The position numbers were made by a program, and so were the translations under genes. From Spirochaetae bacterium HGW-Spirochaetae-3 (GTDB lineage Bacteria; Spirochaetota; Spirochaetia; Treponematales; UBA12059), in the NCBI GenBank assembly GCA_002839315.1, contig PGXV01000011.1:1-64000 (forward strand): DNA of 64,000 bases, in the 5' to 3' direction. This document shows positions 33,902-42,120 of the stretch, one piece after another (the stretch's first letter is position 1; each line of letters begins with the position of its first letter). The notes beneath the pieces were generated by a model that worked only from the letters and a program-made list of their open reading frames with translations, had not been told where the DNA came from and did no database searches.

Positions 33902-34261
33902 AGGATTCAGAGACATTTGGATAGATGCAGAGAATCGGCATGAATGGTCTCGTCCACTCTTCGGACCCTTCTCGATCCGTATTCCGATACGTTCCAGCTC
34001 GCGAACGCTCGTCCAGGCACCATGCCTTAGGCCGCGCTCGCTCGCCGCGCCGGGGACGGGGAGCCCCCGGGGCGAGAGACGGTTTCCCGTCTTCTCACAT
34101 TCTATTACGTCAGGCTCTATTCTTACCGGCCGTTATCGGCCGCGCACGAACCGGGAGACGGACTGCCCCCGCCGGTAACTCGCGCGCTCGCGCGATCCGG
34201 CTCGCCGTCCTCCCATCGCCAGACTACTCTACCCGATTCCGACGAGCGGAACCGCCTTTCA
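33902..34261. other. Intergenic region between kdd and the kce leader
   Basis: About 360 bp with no convincing gene on either strand. It is GC-rich with several small hairpins (for example GAGACGG-TTTC-CCGTCTT near 34079-34097, and a G/C-block pair near 34050-34075). A promoter for kce would be expected here, but I cannot point to a clear -35/-10 pair. Confidence 0.4.
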
Positions 34262-35302
34262 TCACTTTACGTACTGATCCTCGAAGAACTTGCGAAGCTG
34301 GGCGTTCTCGCGGAGCTCCCATAGCGTAATCTCGGCGTGGTCCTTGGTATAGCCGTTGCCGATGATCATCGTGACGTCCTTGCCGATGCCTTCCGCCCCG
34401 AGAGCGGCGCGGGTAAAACTGGTCGCCATGCTGAAGAAATAGACGATGCCGTCGTCGCGAACGGGCATGATGCTCGACATTTCGGTACCCTGGATGTTGA
34501 CGCAGTTGATGACTATGTCGACTTCCTTGCCATTGTTCGCCTTGAGGACCGCTTCGCGCATCTCGACCGGCTTCTGCGCGTCGACCATGACGATCTCGTG
34601 GCAGAGGTGCATCTCGGTGAGGGGCTTCACGTACTTCTGGTTGCGGATGTTGGCTATGACCTTGCCGGTCGGCCCTACGCGCTTCATCGCCTCGTAGCAG
34701 CACATCAGGCCCGACTTTCCGCCGGCGCCGAGTATCAGGACGCTGTCGCCGGGCTTCACGAGCTTGGCGGTCTGCGCGGGCGCTCCGGCGATATCCAGGG
34801 CGGCGAGCGCGAGTCCCTCGTCCATGTCGGTCGGGAGCTTGGCGTAGATACCGGACTCGAACAGGATGGCCTGTCCGTCGATCAGCACGCGATCCACCTC
34901 GGGCATCACCTTGATGATCTTGTTGATCTTGAGCGGGGTGAGGGACAGCGATACGAGGCTGGCGATCTTGTCGCCGACCTTGAGGTCGCGGTCCTTGAGA
35001 GCGGATCCGATCCTGGCTACCTTGCCTATGAACATGCCGCCGGAACCGGTTACCGGGTTCTGCTGCTTGCCGCGGGCCGCCACGATCTCCATGATCTTCT
35101 TGCCGATCTTGTCGACGTCCCCGCCCGCCTCTTCCTCGATCTGGGTGAAGCTGGCGGAGTCGACGTTGAGCGCGATCACGTCGAGCAAGATCTCGTTGTC
35201 GTAGACCTTCGACATGTCGTTGTCGATCCGCTGCGCGGTCTGCGGCATGGCGCCAACCGGTTCGATGACGCGGTGGGTGCCGTACTTGCATCCTGAAGCC
35301 AT
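34262..35302 (-). CDS. kdd: L-erythro-3,5-diaminohexanoate dehydrogenase
   Basis: A 346-aa NAD(P)-dependent dehydrogenase that oxidatively deaminates 3,5-diaminohexanoate to 3-keto-5-aminohexanoate, the substrate of Kce. The Rossmann loop LGAGGKSG follows an N-terminal GroES-like region. The opening MASGCKYGTHRVIEPVGAMP is typical of Kdd. AGGAGG lies before the ATG. It is the most upstream lysine gene here and is separated from kce by 537 bp, so it may have its own promoter in the 35303-35516 gap. Confidence 0.93.
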   Translation of the reverse strand: MASGCKYGTHRVIEPVGAMPQTAQRIDNDMSKVYDNEILLDVIALNVDSASFTQIEEEAGGDVDKIGKKIMEIVAARGKQQNPVTGSGGMFIGKVARIGSALKDRDLKVGDKIASLVSLSLTPLKINKIIKVMPEVDRVLIDGQAILFESGIYAKLPTDMDEGLALAALDIAGAPAQTAKLVKPGDSVLILGAGGKSGLMCCYEAMKRVGPTGKVIANIRNQKYVKPLTEMHLCHEIVMVDAQKPVEMREAVLKANNGKEVDIVINCVNIQGTEMSSIMPVRDDGIVYFFSMATSFTRAALGAEGIGKDVTMIIGNGYTKDHAEITLWELRENAQLRKFFEDQYVK

Positions 35303-35516
35303 AGTACCTCCTGTAGGGAATTTTCCGGGAGAATCGGATTGCGATGTCGCCGGATTGAATAAAGGACTATCACTTATAAACCCGCGCGCGAATCGCCGTC
35401 AAGTTATCAAAAAATAAGACAGCGCTCCGTTGAGCGCGAGCGGCCCCAGGAGCGCTACCGTAGCGCGGCTAGAAGCGGCTTGATTGTATATATGTTTTTC
35501 CATATATTATTGCGAT

Positions 35517-36002
35517 ATGAATAGCCGCTCAAGGATACAATCGCTAGCGTCGATCGCCTTCGTCTCGGCGGTCGCGGTCGGAGGGTTCTTCTTCCCCCTC
35601 GCGGGCTTCGCCGTGGCGCTCGTTATGGCCGCGGCGATCGCGATGACCATCGTAAGGCCCCGCTCATTCTGCTCGCGAGCCTGCCCAAGGGGAAAGGCGC
35701 TGGGAATGGCGCTTAAGCCGTTTAGCCGCGGGAGGCCCCTGCCCCCCGGAGCCGTTACTCCCGGTCCGAAGCGGGCGCTCTGCGGATTCATGATGCTCTG
35801 CGTCATTGGCAACGTCGCGCGGCTCGCTGGCAGTCCGGTAGCGCTCGGGCGCTTTTTCTGGGGGCTGTGCGTCGTATCGCTGGCGGCGGGCGTCGTCGTA
35901 GGCCTCGCGTACCGCCCTCGGGCATGGTGCGCCGTCTGCCCCATGGGGACGCTTCAGGATACCGTCGGCGGCGTCTTTACGAAGAAGCCGCCGAAGGACT
36001 AA
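35517..36002 (+). CDS. Membrane-anchored 4Fe-4S protein (NapH/polyferredoxin-like)
   Basis: A 161-aa protein with about four hydrophobic segments and two cysteine groups: FCSRACPRGK near residue 50 and WCAVCPMGT near residue 142. The last is typical of the Fer4_5 family of membrane iron-sulfur proteins. I prefer the ATG at 35517; a start at 35484 would lie in a T/A-rich promoter-like stretch (TATATA). Role unknown; electron transfer at the membrane is likely. An unrelated small hairpin (GCGCTAC-C-GTAGCGC) lies at 35452-35466. Confidence 0.7.
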   Translation: MNSRSRIQSLASIAFVSAVAVGGFFFPLAGFAVALVMAAAIAMTIVRPRSFCSRACPRGKALGMALKPFSRGRPLPPGAVTPGPKRALCGFMMLCVIGNVARLAGSPVALGRFFWGLCVVSLAAGVVVGLAYRPRAWCAVCPMGTLQDTVGGVFTKKPPKD

Positions 36003-36007
36003 GTCGC

Positions 36008-36544
36008 TTACCGGGCCTTGTACCAGGCCTCGTCGGAGTCTTCTATACGGGAGGCGAATTTGCTGAATAGCTCCGGAGAGAAATGGGTCGCCTCGAGCAG
36101 GACCCAGCGCCTGGCGCCGACCCAGTCCGCGCCCAGCTCCACGTAGCGGGCGTAGGTCTGCAGGTACGTCTCGACGATCAGCAGCTTGGAGATATCGCTA
36201 GGGGACGCCGCGTTGAACGGCAGCCTATAGATCCTGAGCGCCGTGGCGGGCTCGATGCGCTCGGGATTGGCGATCGACTCCTTGTTGGTCATGTAGACGA
36301 CGGGCCAATAGCGATAGTCGCCGAAACGGGCGGCGCTGATGCCCTTCAGCGTATCCCCGGAGACTATCGTATAGCCCTCGTTGACGTCGGACTTGAGGCT
36401 CTCGAGCCCCGGTCCCATATCGGACGACGCGACGGTCGACGCGGCGCCTACCGCCGTCGTCGCCGCTCCGGCCGCGGTGACCTGGGCGAAGGCCGCCGGT
36501 ACGAGTAAAAGCGCTATCAGCGCTACGATAAAAAGCTTCTTCAT
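36008..36544 (-). CDS. Secreted LysM-domain protein
   Basis: A 178-aa protein with a classic signal peptide (MKKLFIVALIALLLVPAAFA, cleavage after AFA or AQA), an Ala/Thr-rich linker and one LysM-like domain (YTIVSGDTLKGIS onward, about residues 58-105) that should bind peptidoglycan. The C-terminal 70 residues are helical and unassigned. It converges with the gene at 35517-36002, leaving 5 bp between them. Confidence 0.82.
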   Translation of the reverse strand: MKKLFIVALIALLLVPAAFAQVTAAGAATTAVGAASTVASSDMGPGLESLKSDVNEGYTIVSGDTLKGISAARFGDYRYWPVVYMTNKESIANPERIEPATALRIYRLPFNAASPSDISKLLIVETYLQTYARYVELGADWVGARRWVLLEATHFSPELFSKFASRIEDSDEAWYKAR

Positions 36545-36689
36545 TATAATGTCCCCCTTGTCGTGATGGTTCGCGCTCGTATGGGTTCGCGTCCCCTAAC
36601 GGCGCGCACGATAATGTTAATCCGGCCCGACCGGCAATGCAAATCACCGGGACTATCGCGTTTTTCCCGCGGGACGGTATACTGTCCCC

Positions 36690-37160
36690 ATGGTCACAGA
36701 CTGGGGACATTCATTAAGCAAGCTGGAACGGGCGCTGATCATCGCGCTGGCCGTGATCTTCGTCGTCGTCGTCGCCGGTACCGTCTGGGCAGGGCTGACG
36801 GGCTCCAGGGCCAGGAAGCTGGCAAGGGAAACCGTACCGACGGGCATGACCGACGCCGGCGTCTACGACGGGCTCGGCCGGATAAGGGCAAGGACCTCGG
36901 GCGGGCGCTCCGCGGTCGTCGTCGTCGACATAGCGTTTCCGTACGACGCGTCGGACAGGCAGTTCCGCGAGGAGCTGGCCCGGAAGCGCGGCGACCTGAA
37001 GTCGGCCGCGACGTCGTTCTTCGCGTCACGCACGATCGAGGAGCTGCATCCGTCGAACGAGGCGGTGATCAAGGCCGCGCTCAGGGATACGCTTAACGGC
37101 CTCCTGTCGCTCGGCTCGATAGAGGAACTGTACTTCTCGGAATTCCGAGCCATCGAGTAG
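36690..37160 (+). CDS. FliL-like flagellar basal-body protein
   Basis: A 156-aa protein with a short cytoplasmic N-terminus, one membrane helix (about residues 15-35) and a periplasmic domain ending in LNGLLSLGSIEELYFSEF, which is the characteristic end of FliL. FliL supports the flagellar stator. There are no other flagellar genes nearby, so this is either a displaced fliL or a paralogue. It supports a motile, possibly spirochaetal, host. An overlapping longer frame from 36563 is a shadow. Confidence 0.7.
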   Translation: MVTDWGHSLSKLERALIIALAVIFVVVVAGTVWAGLTGSRARKLARETVPTGMTDAGVYDGLGRIRARTSGGRSAVVVVDIAFPYDASDRQFREELARKRGDLKSAATSFFASRTIEELHPSNEAVIKAALRDTLNGLLSLGSIEELYFSEFRAIE

Positions 37161-37191
37161 GAGGCGCCGCTGAAGCCGCCGGGCCCACGGC

Positions 37192-37875
37192 TCAGGCCTC
37201 GCCGAGAACCTCGAGCTCCATATCGTCGAGGAAGCGGCGCATGCGCGCGTGGCGCTCGGCGGCGAGAGCCCGGCCGCTCGCGGTATACAGCGCGTCCTTG
37301 AGCCCGGCTAGCTTTATCTCCCACTCCCGCTGTAGCGAATCGTTCTCCGTGGCGTTGTTGGCCGGGTCGACGCCGTCCCAGGTCTCCCGCGCGTAGTGCA
37401 CCGACCTACCGTGCTCGCCGAGCCACAGGTAGGCGCGCGCGACGCCGACGGCGCCCAGCGAGTCCAGCTTATCGGCGTCGTAGAGGCACTTCGCCTCGAT
37501 GCTGCCCGGAGCGCGTCCGCGGCGGTGCCTGTGGTTCAGCACGGCCTCGAGGACGCGCTCGATAGCCTCCGTGGGGAGGCCCCGCGACTGGAGGAACGGC
37601 CGCGCCAATTCTACGGACAGCTCTTCGTGACGGTCGGGGTCGGGGCCGACCCGGGGTTCCAGGCCCCTGCCTATATCGTGGAGCAGCGCGGCGAGCCGTA
37701 CGACGAAAAGATCGGCGCCCTCCTCGCGCGCGAGGCGCTCGGCGGTAGCCAGCACGCGCTCGACGTGGGAGAAATCATGGCAGGGCGGCGTCTCGGCGTG
37801 CCGCTCGATCGCGAAGGCCCTGGCCGCCTCGAGCGCGGCCGCCTCGGCGGCAAAGCCGCCGTTTTCCTTATACAT
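37192..37875 (-). CDS. HD-domain phosphohydrolase
   Basis: A 227-aa protein of the HD superfamily. The metal-binding pattern is H-x-x-x-V (HDFSHVERV, about 35-43) followed by LLHDIGRG (about 67-74), with a later D in DADKLDSLGAVGVAR. These enzymes hydrolyse phosphate esters or nucleotides, and this subgroup (YedJ/YpgQ-like) has poorly known substrates. It ends convergently with the fliL-like gene and is divergent from the DUF6941 gene. Confidence 0.85.
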   Translation of the reverse strand: MYKENGGFAAEAAALEAARAFAIERHAETPPCHDFSHVERVLATAERLAREEGADLFVVRLAALLHDIGRGLEPRVGPDPDRHEELSVELARPFLQSRGLPTEAIERVLEAVLNHRHRRGRAPGSIEAKCLYDADKLDSLGAVGVARAYLWLGEHGRSVHYARETWDGVDPANNATENDSLQREWEIKLAGLKDALYTASGRALAAERHARMRRFLDDMELEVLGEA

Positions 37876-37960
37876 GGGTACAGGATAGCGAAGCGGCCGG
37901 ACGATGGCTAGACGATATACCCGCTTGAAGTCCGGGCCCCGATACCGCTATACCGTCCGC

Positions 37961-38368
37961 ATGAATGTAGAAATACTGGCGCTCTGCGACTTCGCGCAGG
38001 ACGCGTCCGGCAAGCTTACGGTACTGGGAGCCTTCGACGCGATAACGGTACGGGAATTCCCGTCCGTCCACCAGCTACTGTGCGTGGCGGCACGGGTCCG
38101 CTTCCAGGTATACGAACTCGGCGCGCACGCGATGCGGATTGACCTGGTCGACGCGTCGGGAGACAGGCTGGCGCCGCCGCTGGAAGGATCGATGCATGTC
38201 AACGGCATCGGAGGCGACTCGGCATGCGCCAACCTGGCGCTCAACGTGTTCAACCTCCGCCTGGAACGCGAAGGTTCGTGGCGGCTCGTGCTATCCATCG
38301 ACGGTCAGGAACGGGCATCGACTCCGCTGTACGTACGCAAGGCCGCGTCGCGGGCCAGGCGCGAGTAG
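37961..38368 (+). CDS. DUF6941-type protein
   Basis: A 135-aa protein starting MNVEILALCDFAQ, the typical opening of a small conserved family (DUF6941) with a beta-sandwich look and a GKLTVLGAFD segment. Function unknown. I choose the ATG at 37961, because the 19 codons before it are unlike the family. It is divergent from the HD gene, and the two share an 85-bp promoter region. Confidence 0.72.
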   Translation: MNVEILALCDFAQDASGKLTVLGAFDAITVREFPSVHQLLCVAARVRFQVYELGAHAMRIDLVDASGDRLAPPLEGSMHVNGIGGDSACANLALNVFNLRLEREGSWRLVLSIDGQERASTPLYVRKAASRARRE

Positions 38369-38618
38369 CACCCTTTAGACCGATTCGCCCCTCGGCATTC
38401 TTCCGATAACGAAACACCAATATCAATCCACGCGTTTCTATGTTTCATTTGGATACACCCAACTGCACCCATTCTCCGCGATGAGTGTGTAATTTTTATA
38501 CAAATCATATTGCTTCTAGAAACTCAATCGGCCAGTATTATCTTAAGGATATTATTATTTCTTTTTAGAATATACACATAGGATTAATACTACATGCTTC
38601 TTCTTTCCAACATAATCT

Positions 38619-38634
38619 TGGCACGATTCTTGCT
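38619..38634 (+). promoter_or_regulatory. Sigma-54 promoter of hsp20
   Basis: TGGCACG-N4-TTGCT matches the -24/-12 consensus of RpoN promoters at every key base. It lies 83 bp before the hsp20 ATG. The 38369-38618 stretch upstream is unusually AT-rich, holds no ORF, and should contain the enhancer sites; GCTTCTAGAAAC near 38511 is a short palindrome that could be one. Confidence 0.85.
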
Positions 38635-38717
38635 TATATATAGATGGACGGGGAGAACGGCCGTAGGCCATAGGCTCCACGCCAAAACGTCATACCACAC
38701 CTTTATGGAGGTTTATC

Positions 38718-39161
38718 ATGAAGAGCGTCATCACCTACAATCCCAATTCAATGCTTTCTGCCCTTGACGACTGGGAGAAGGTAATCGGCGATTACTTCGG
38801 TCGCGATTACCAGTACAGCGCCGGCACCAGGGGCTACCCCGCCGTCGATATACGGGAGGAGAAGGAACGCTACGTACTGGAGGCCGAACTACCCGGTCTC
38901 GCCGAGAAGGACGTGGACATCAAGGTAAACGATCGCATCCTGACGATAGCCTCTTCGAAGGAAGAGGAGAAGAAGGCCGAGCGCGAGGGCGTCTGGCTGA
39001 TCAGGGAGCGCGGTATCCGCACCTTCCGCAGGTCGTTCAGCATGCCCAGGGACGTCGACCTCGACACGATCAAGGCTTCCTTCAAGGACGGTCTCTTGAC
39101 CGTGCTCCTGCCTAAACGCCCCGAGGCTAGGGAAAAGACGGTGGAGATATCCCGAGAGTAA
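38718..39161 (+). CDS. Hsp20/alpha-crystallin small heat-shock protein
   Basis: A 147-aa small chaperone with the alpha-crystallin domain (about residues 40-135). Typical parts are YVLEAELPGLAEKDVDIKV, the FRRSFSMP stretch and the conserved GLLTVLLPK near the end. These proteins hold unfolded proteins for refolding. GGAGG precedes the ATG. The gene stands alone between a sigma-54 promoter and a strong terminator, so it is a single-gene stress unit. Confidence 0.93.
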   Translation: MKSVITYNPNSMLSALDDWEKVIGDYFGRDYQYSAGTRGYPAVDIREEKERYVLEAELPGLAEKDVDIKVNDRILTIASSKEEEKKAEREGVWLIRERGIRTFRRSFSMPRDVDLDTIKASFKDGLLTVLLPKRPEAREKTVEISRE

Positions 39162-39198
39162 TAGCCAGGAAGCGCGGTTCCCATAGGGAAGCTCAATG

Positions 39199-39236
39199 AA
39201 AGAACGGCCCATCGCCTAGATGGGCCGTTCTTTTTA
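39199..39236 (+). terminator. Intrinsic terminator after hsp20
   Basis: A perfect 15-bp stem (39199-39213 with 39219-39233; AAAGAACGGCCCATC) and a five-base loop lead into a T-run. The A-rich left arm lets it work in both directions. Confidence 0.93.
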
Positions 39237-39360
39237 GTAGTAATACATTCAAATTTAACCGGTTTACCCGCGACGTTTTCTGGTCCATGTAAAAAGAGCG
39301 CTTGCTTTCTTAAATATGGGAGCTTACAATAGCGGGGTAATGTTCCATTAAGGAGGAACC

Positions 39361-40944
39361 ATGAAACGTGCTCTGTCAGGTCTACTTCTCATCGTTCTGG
39401 CGGCGACCCTCGTCGTCTCCTGCGGCGGCCCCGGTGCCGCAAGCAAGGGCGTTGAGTTCATTATGGGCAATGGCGCCGAACCCCAGACGCTTGATCCATC
39501 CAAAATCCAAGGCGTCCCCGAGCATCATATATATATGGCGCTGTTCGAGGGCCTCGTAGGTTATGATCCCAAGACGTCGCTCGCGACGCCCGGCCTGGCC
39601 GAGAGCTGGACCGTCAACCCCGCTGGCGACCAGATCACCTTCAAGCTCCGCAAGACCACTTGGTCTGACGGCACCAAGATCACGGCCCAGACCGTAGTCG
39701 ATAGCTGGATCCGTTCCCTCGATCCGGCCACCGCTTCCGAATATGCCTACATGACCGGAATGGTCGTAAAGGGAGCCAACGACTATAACAGCGGCAAGGC
39801 CGGCAAGGAAGCCGTACAGATCCGCGCCCTCGACGATTACACCTTCCAGTGCGATCTCCTCGGCCCGATGCCCTACGCCGTCGACATGATGGCCCATTAC
39901 GCGTTCGCCGTCCTCCCGATGCACGTCATCAACGCCAAGGGCGACGACTGGATCAAGGCCGAGAACTTCGTCTGCAACGGCCCGTTCAAGCTCCTCGAGT
40001 GGAAGCCCCAGGAATCCCTCGTCGTCGTCAAGAACGACAAGTACTGGGATGCCAAGGCCGTCAAGCTCAGCAAGGTCACCTTCCTCCCGATCGACGACAA
40101 CCTTACCGCCTATAACAAGTTCAAGGCCGGCGAGATGGACTGGAGCTATGGCATCGCGATCGACCTGATCGACGAGATCAAGCTCCGCCCGGATTATCAG
40201 GTTTCCCCGCAGGTCGCGACCTACTACTACATATTCAACATGACCCGCGCTCCGTTCACAGACGTCCGCGTCCGCAAGGCTCTGACGATGGCCCTGGACA
40301 AGCAGGAACTCGTCGACAAGGTGATGAAGGGCGGACAGCTCGCCACCACGTCGATGGTCCCGGCCATGGCCGGCTACACCCCCGCCACGGGCCCCGCGTT
40401 CAACGTCGAAGAGGCGCGCAAGCTCCTCGCCGAGGCCGGTTTCCCCGACGGCAAGGGCTTCCCCAAGACCCCGATCATCTATAACACCAGCTCCGGCCAC
40501 AAGAAGGTCGCCGAGTGGGTACAGGAATCCTGGAAGAAGAACCTCGGCATCGACGTGACGCTCGTCAACCAGGAGTGGACGACGTTCCTCGACACGCGCT
40601 CGAATTCGCACGACTTCGATATCGCGCGCGCCGGCTGGGTAGGCGACTACCTCGACCCGAACACCTTCCTCGACATGTTCATCATCGGATCCGGCAACAA
40701 CGACGGCCTGTACGCCAATACGGAGTACGACGCCCTCATCAAGAAGGCCGCGACGATGGCGCCCGGTGCCGAGCGCATGGCTACCATGCAGCAGGCCGAG
40801 GCTCTCCTCATCACCAAGGATCAGGCCGTTATCCCGTTCTACCACTATGTCAATCAGGATATGATCGACGTCACCAAGTGGGACGGCTGGTATCCCAATC
40901 CGCTCGGCGCTCACGAGTGGAAGTACATCTCTCTGAAGAAGTAA
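39361..40944 (+). CDS. oppA: Oligopeptide-binding lipoprotein of an ABC importer
   Basis: A 527-aa family 5 binding protein. The signal peptide ends in the lipobox LVVSC, so Cys21 is the lipidated residue. The family signature GLVGYDPKTSLATPGLAESW is present. It captures peptides in the periplasm for the permease encoded downstream. AGGAGG precedes the ATG. A terminator directly after the gene separates it from oppB, as expected when the binding protein is needed in excess. Peptide uptake fits an amino-acid fermenter. Confidence 0.92.
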   Translation: MKRALSGLLLIVLAATLVVSCGGPGAASKGVEFIMGNGAEPQTLDPSKIQGVPEHHIYMALFEGLVGYDPKTSLATPGLAESWTVNPAGDQITFKLRKTTWSDGTKITAQTVVDSWIRSLDPATASEYAYMTGMVVKGANDYNSGKAGKEAVQIRALDDYTFQCDLLGPMPYAVDMMAHYAFAVLPMHVINAKGDDWIKAENFVCNGPFKLLEWKPQESLVVVKNDKYWDAKAVKLSKVTFLPIDDNLTAYNKFKAGEMDWSYGIAIDLIDEIKLRPDYQVSPQVATYYYIFNMTRAPFTDVRVRKALTMALDKQELVDKVMKGGQLATTSMVPAMAGYTPATGPAFNVEEARKLLAEAGFPDGKGFPKTPIIYNTSSGHKKVAEWVQESWKKNLGIDVTLVNQEWTTFLDTRSNSHDFDIARAGWVGDYLDPNTFLDMFIIGSGNNDGLYANTEYDALIKKAATMAPGAERMATMQQAEALLITKDQAVIPFYHYVNQDMIDVTKWDGWYPNPLGAHEWKYISLKK

Positions 40945-40956
40945 GCTATTTTTAAT

Positions 40957-40986
40957 AGCCCGGTGCTTTGGCACCGGGCTTTTTTA
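40957..40986 (+). terminator. Intrinsic terminator between oppA and oppB
   Basis: A 10-bp stem AGCCCGGTGC/GCACCGGGCT with loop TTTG is followed by a run of T. The remaining 194 bp to oppB contain no ORF and may hold a second promoter. Confidence 0.92.
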
Positions 40987-41180
40987 ACCAGTAAAAGTTA
41001 AACATATTTCATAAATTAAAACATCATTTCAATATTCGGCGCTTATGCTCTGTTTCCGCTAGCGCTATACTAAAAACTGGGTTTATACTGTGCATCGCGA
41101 CACGTTTTTCCATATGGAAAGACGTAGCTCGCAGGATCGTCACGATTTGCCGATCCGTACCCCTAATAAGCGAGGAAACG

Positions 41181-42110
41181 ATGTCGAGATTCATCGTCCG
41201 CAGATTTCTGAGCGTTATTCCAACGTTCCTGATAATCGTTACGCTCAGTTTCTTCTTGATAAGGCTCGCCCCGGGCGGGCCTTTTGCGCGTGAAAAGAAG
41301 ATACCGCCCGAGATATTGGCTAACATCATGCATAAGTACCATATGGATGAGCCATTGATAAACCAGTATTTCCGTTACGTCGGAGACGTGCTACATTTCG
41401 ATCTCGGGCCGTCGTTCAGGTACAAGGACCATACGGTTAATGAGTTGCTAGGCGCGGCCTTCCCGGTGTCCATAACGCTCGGCGTCGTCTCTCTCGGCCT
41501 CGCCGTATTCTTCGGTACCTTGGTCGGCATCATATCGGCGTTGAGACAGAATAAATGGCAAGACTACGCGGCGATGTCCGTCGCCGTTCTAGGTATCTCC
41601 ATACCGCTGTTCGTCGTTGGCCCTATATTGATGCTTGTCTTCGCCCTTAAGCTGAAATGGCTGCCTACCTCGGGGTGGATCAACAGCCGAGCCGGATGGA
41701 CTACGATCATCATGCCTTCGATGACGCTGATGCTTCCCTATTTCGCCTACATCGCGCGTATGTCGCGCGGATCGATCATCGAAGTGCTCAGGTCGGACTA
41801 TGTCCGGACGGCTCGAGCCAAGGGCCTCAAGGAGACCGTTGTCATCAGGAAGCACGTCCTCAAAGGCGCGATGCTACCGATAGTCACCTACCTCGGGCCG
41901 GCGTTCTCCGGCATCATTACCGGATCGGTCGTCGTCGAACAGATATTCGTAGTACCGGGCATAGGCAAGATATTCGTACAATCGGCGTTAAACCGCGACT
42001 ATACGGTCATCATGGGCGACGTGATCGTCTATTCGATCATCCTAATCACCGCCAATTTCGTCGTGGACATCCTGTACGGCCTCCTCGACCCGCGTATCTC
42101 CTACAAATAA
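41181..42110 (+). CDS. oppB: Oligopeptide ABC transporter permease OppB
   Basis: A 309-aa permease with six hydrophobic segments and the typical N-terminus (RFIVRRFLSVIPTFLIIVTLSFF-like, first helix at about 10-30). The EAA-type loop contains SDYVRTARAKGLKE. It pairs with OppC. It begins after a 236-bp gap that includes the oppA terminator and is followed by oppC after 10 bp. Confidence 0.93.
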   Translation: MSRFIVRRFLSVIPTFLIIVTLSFFLIRLAPGGPFAREKKIPPEILANIMHKYHMDEPLINQYFRYVGDVLHFDLGPSFRYKDHTVNELLGAAFPVSITLGVVSLGLAVFFGTLVGIISALRQNKWQDYAAMSVAVLGISIPLFVVGPILMLVFALKLKWLPTSGWINSRAGWTTIIMPSMTLMLPYFAYIARMSRGSIIEVLRSDYVRTARAKGLKETVVIRKHVLKGAMLPIVTYLGPAFSGIITGSVVVEQIFVVPGIGKIFVQSALNRDYTVIMGDVIVYSIILITANFVVDILYGLLDPRISYK

Positions 42111-42120
42111 GGAGCCTGGA

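Noticed and set aside
33725-34261. Lysine or cobalamin riboswitch before kce
   Set aside because: I looked for conserved cores on the minus strand and found none; only nested hairpins are present.
39382-40974. 530-codon open frame antisense to oppA
   Set aside because: It mirrors the codons of a clear OppA gene, has no ribosome site or family likeness, and is a product of high GC and codon bias. The same holds for the long antisense frames at 56368-57984, 14762-16009, 27212-28429 and 43270-44256.
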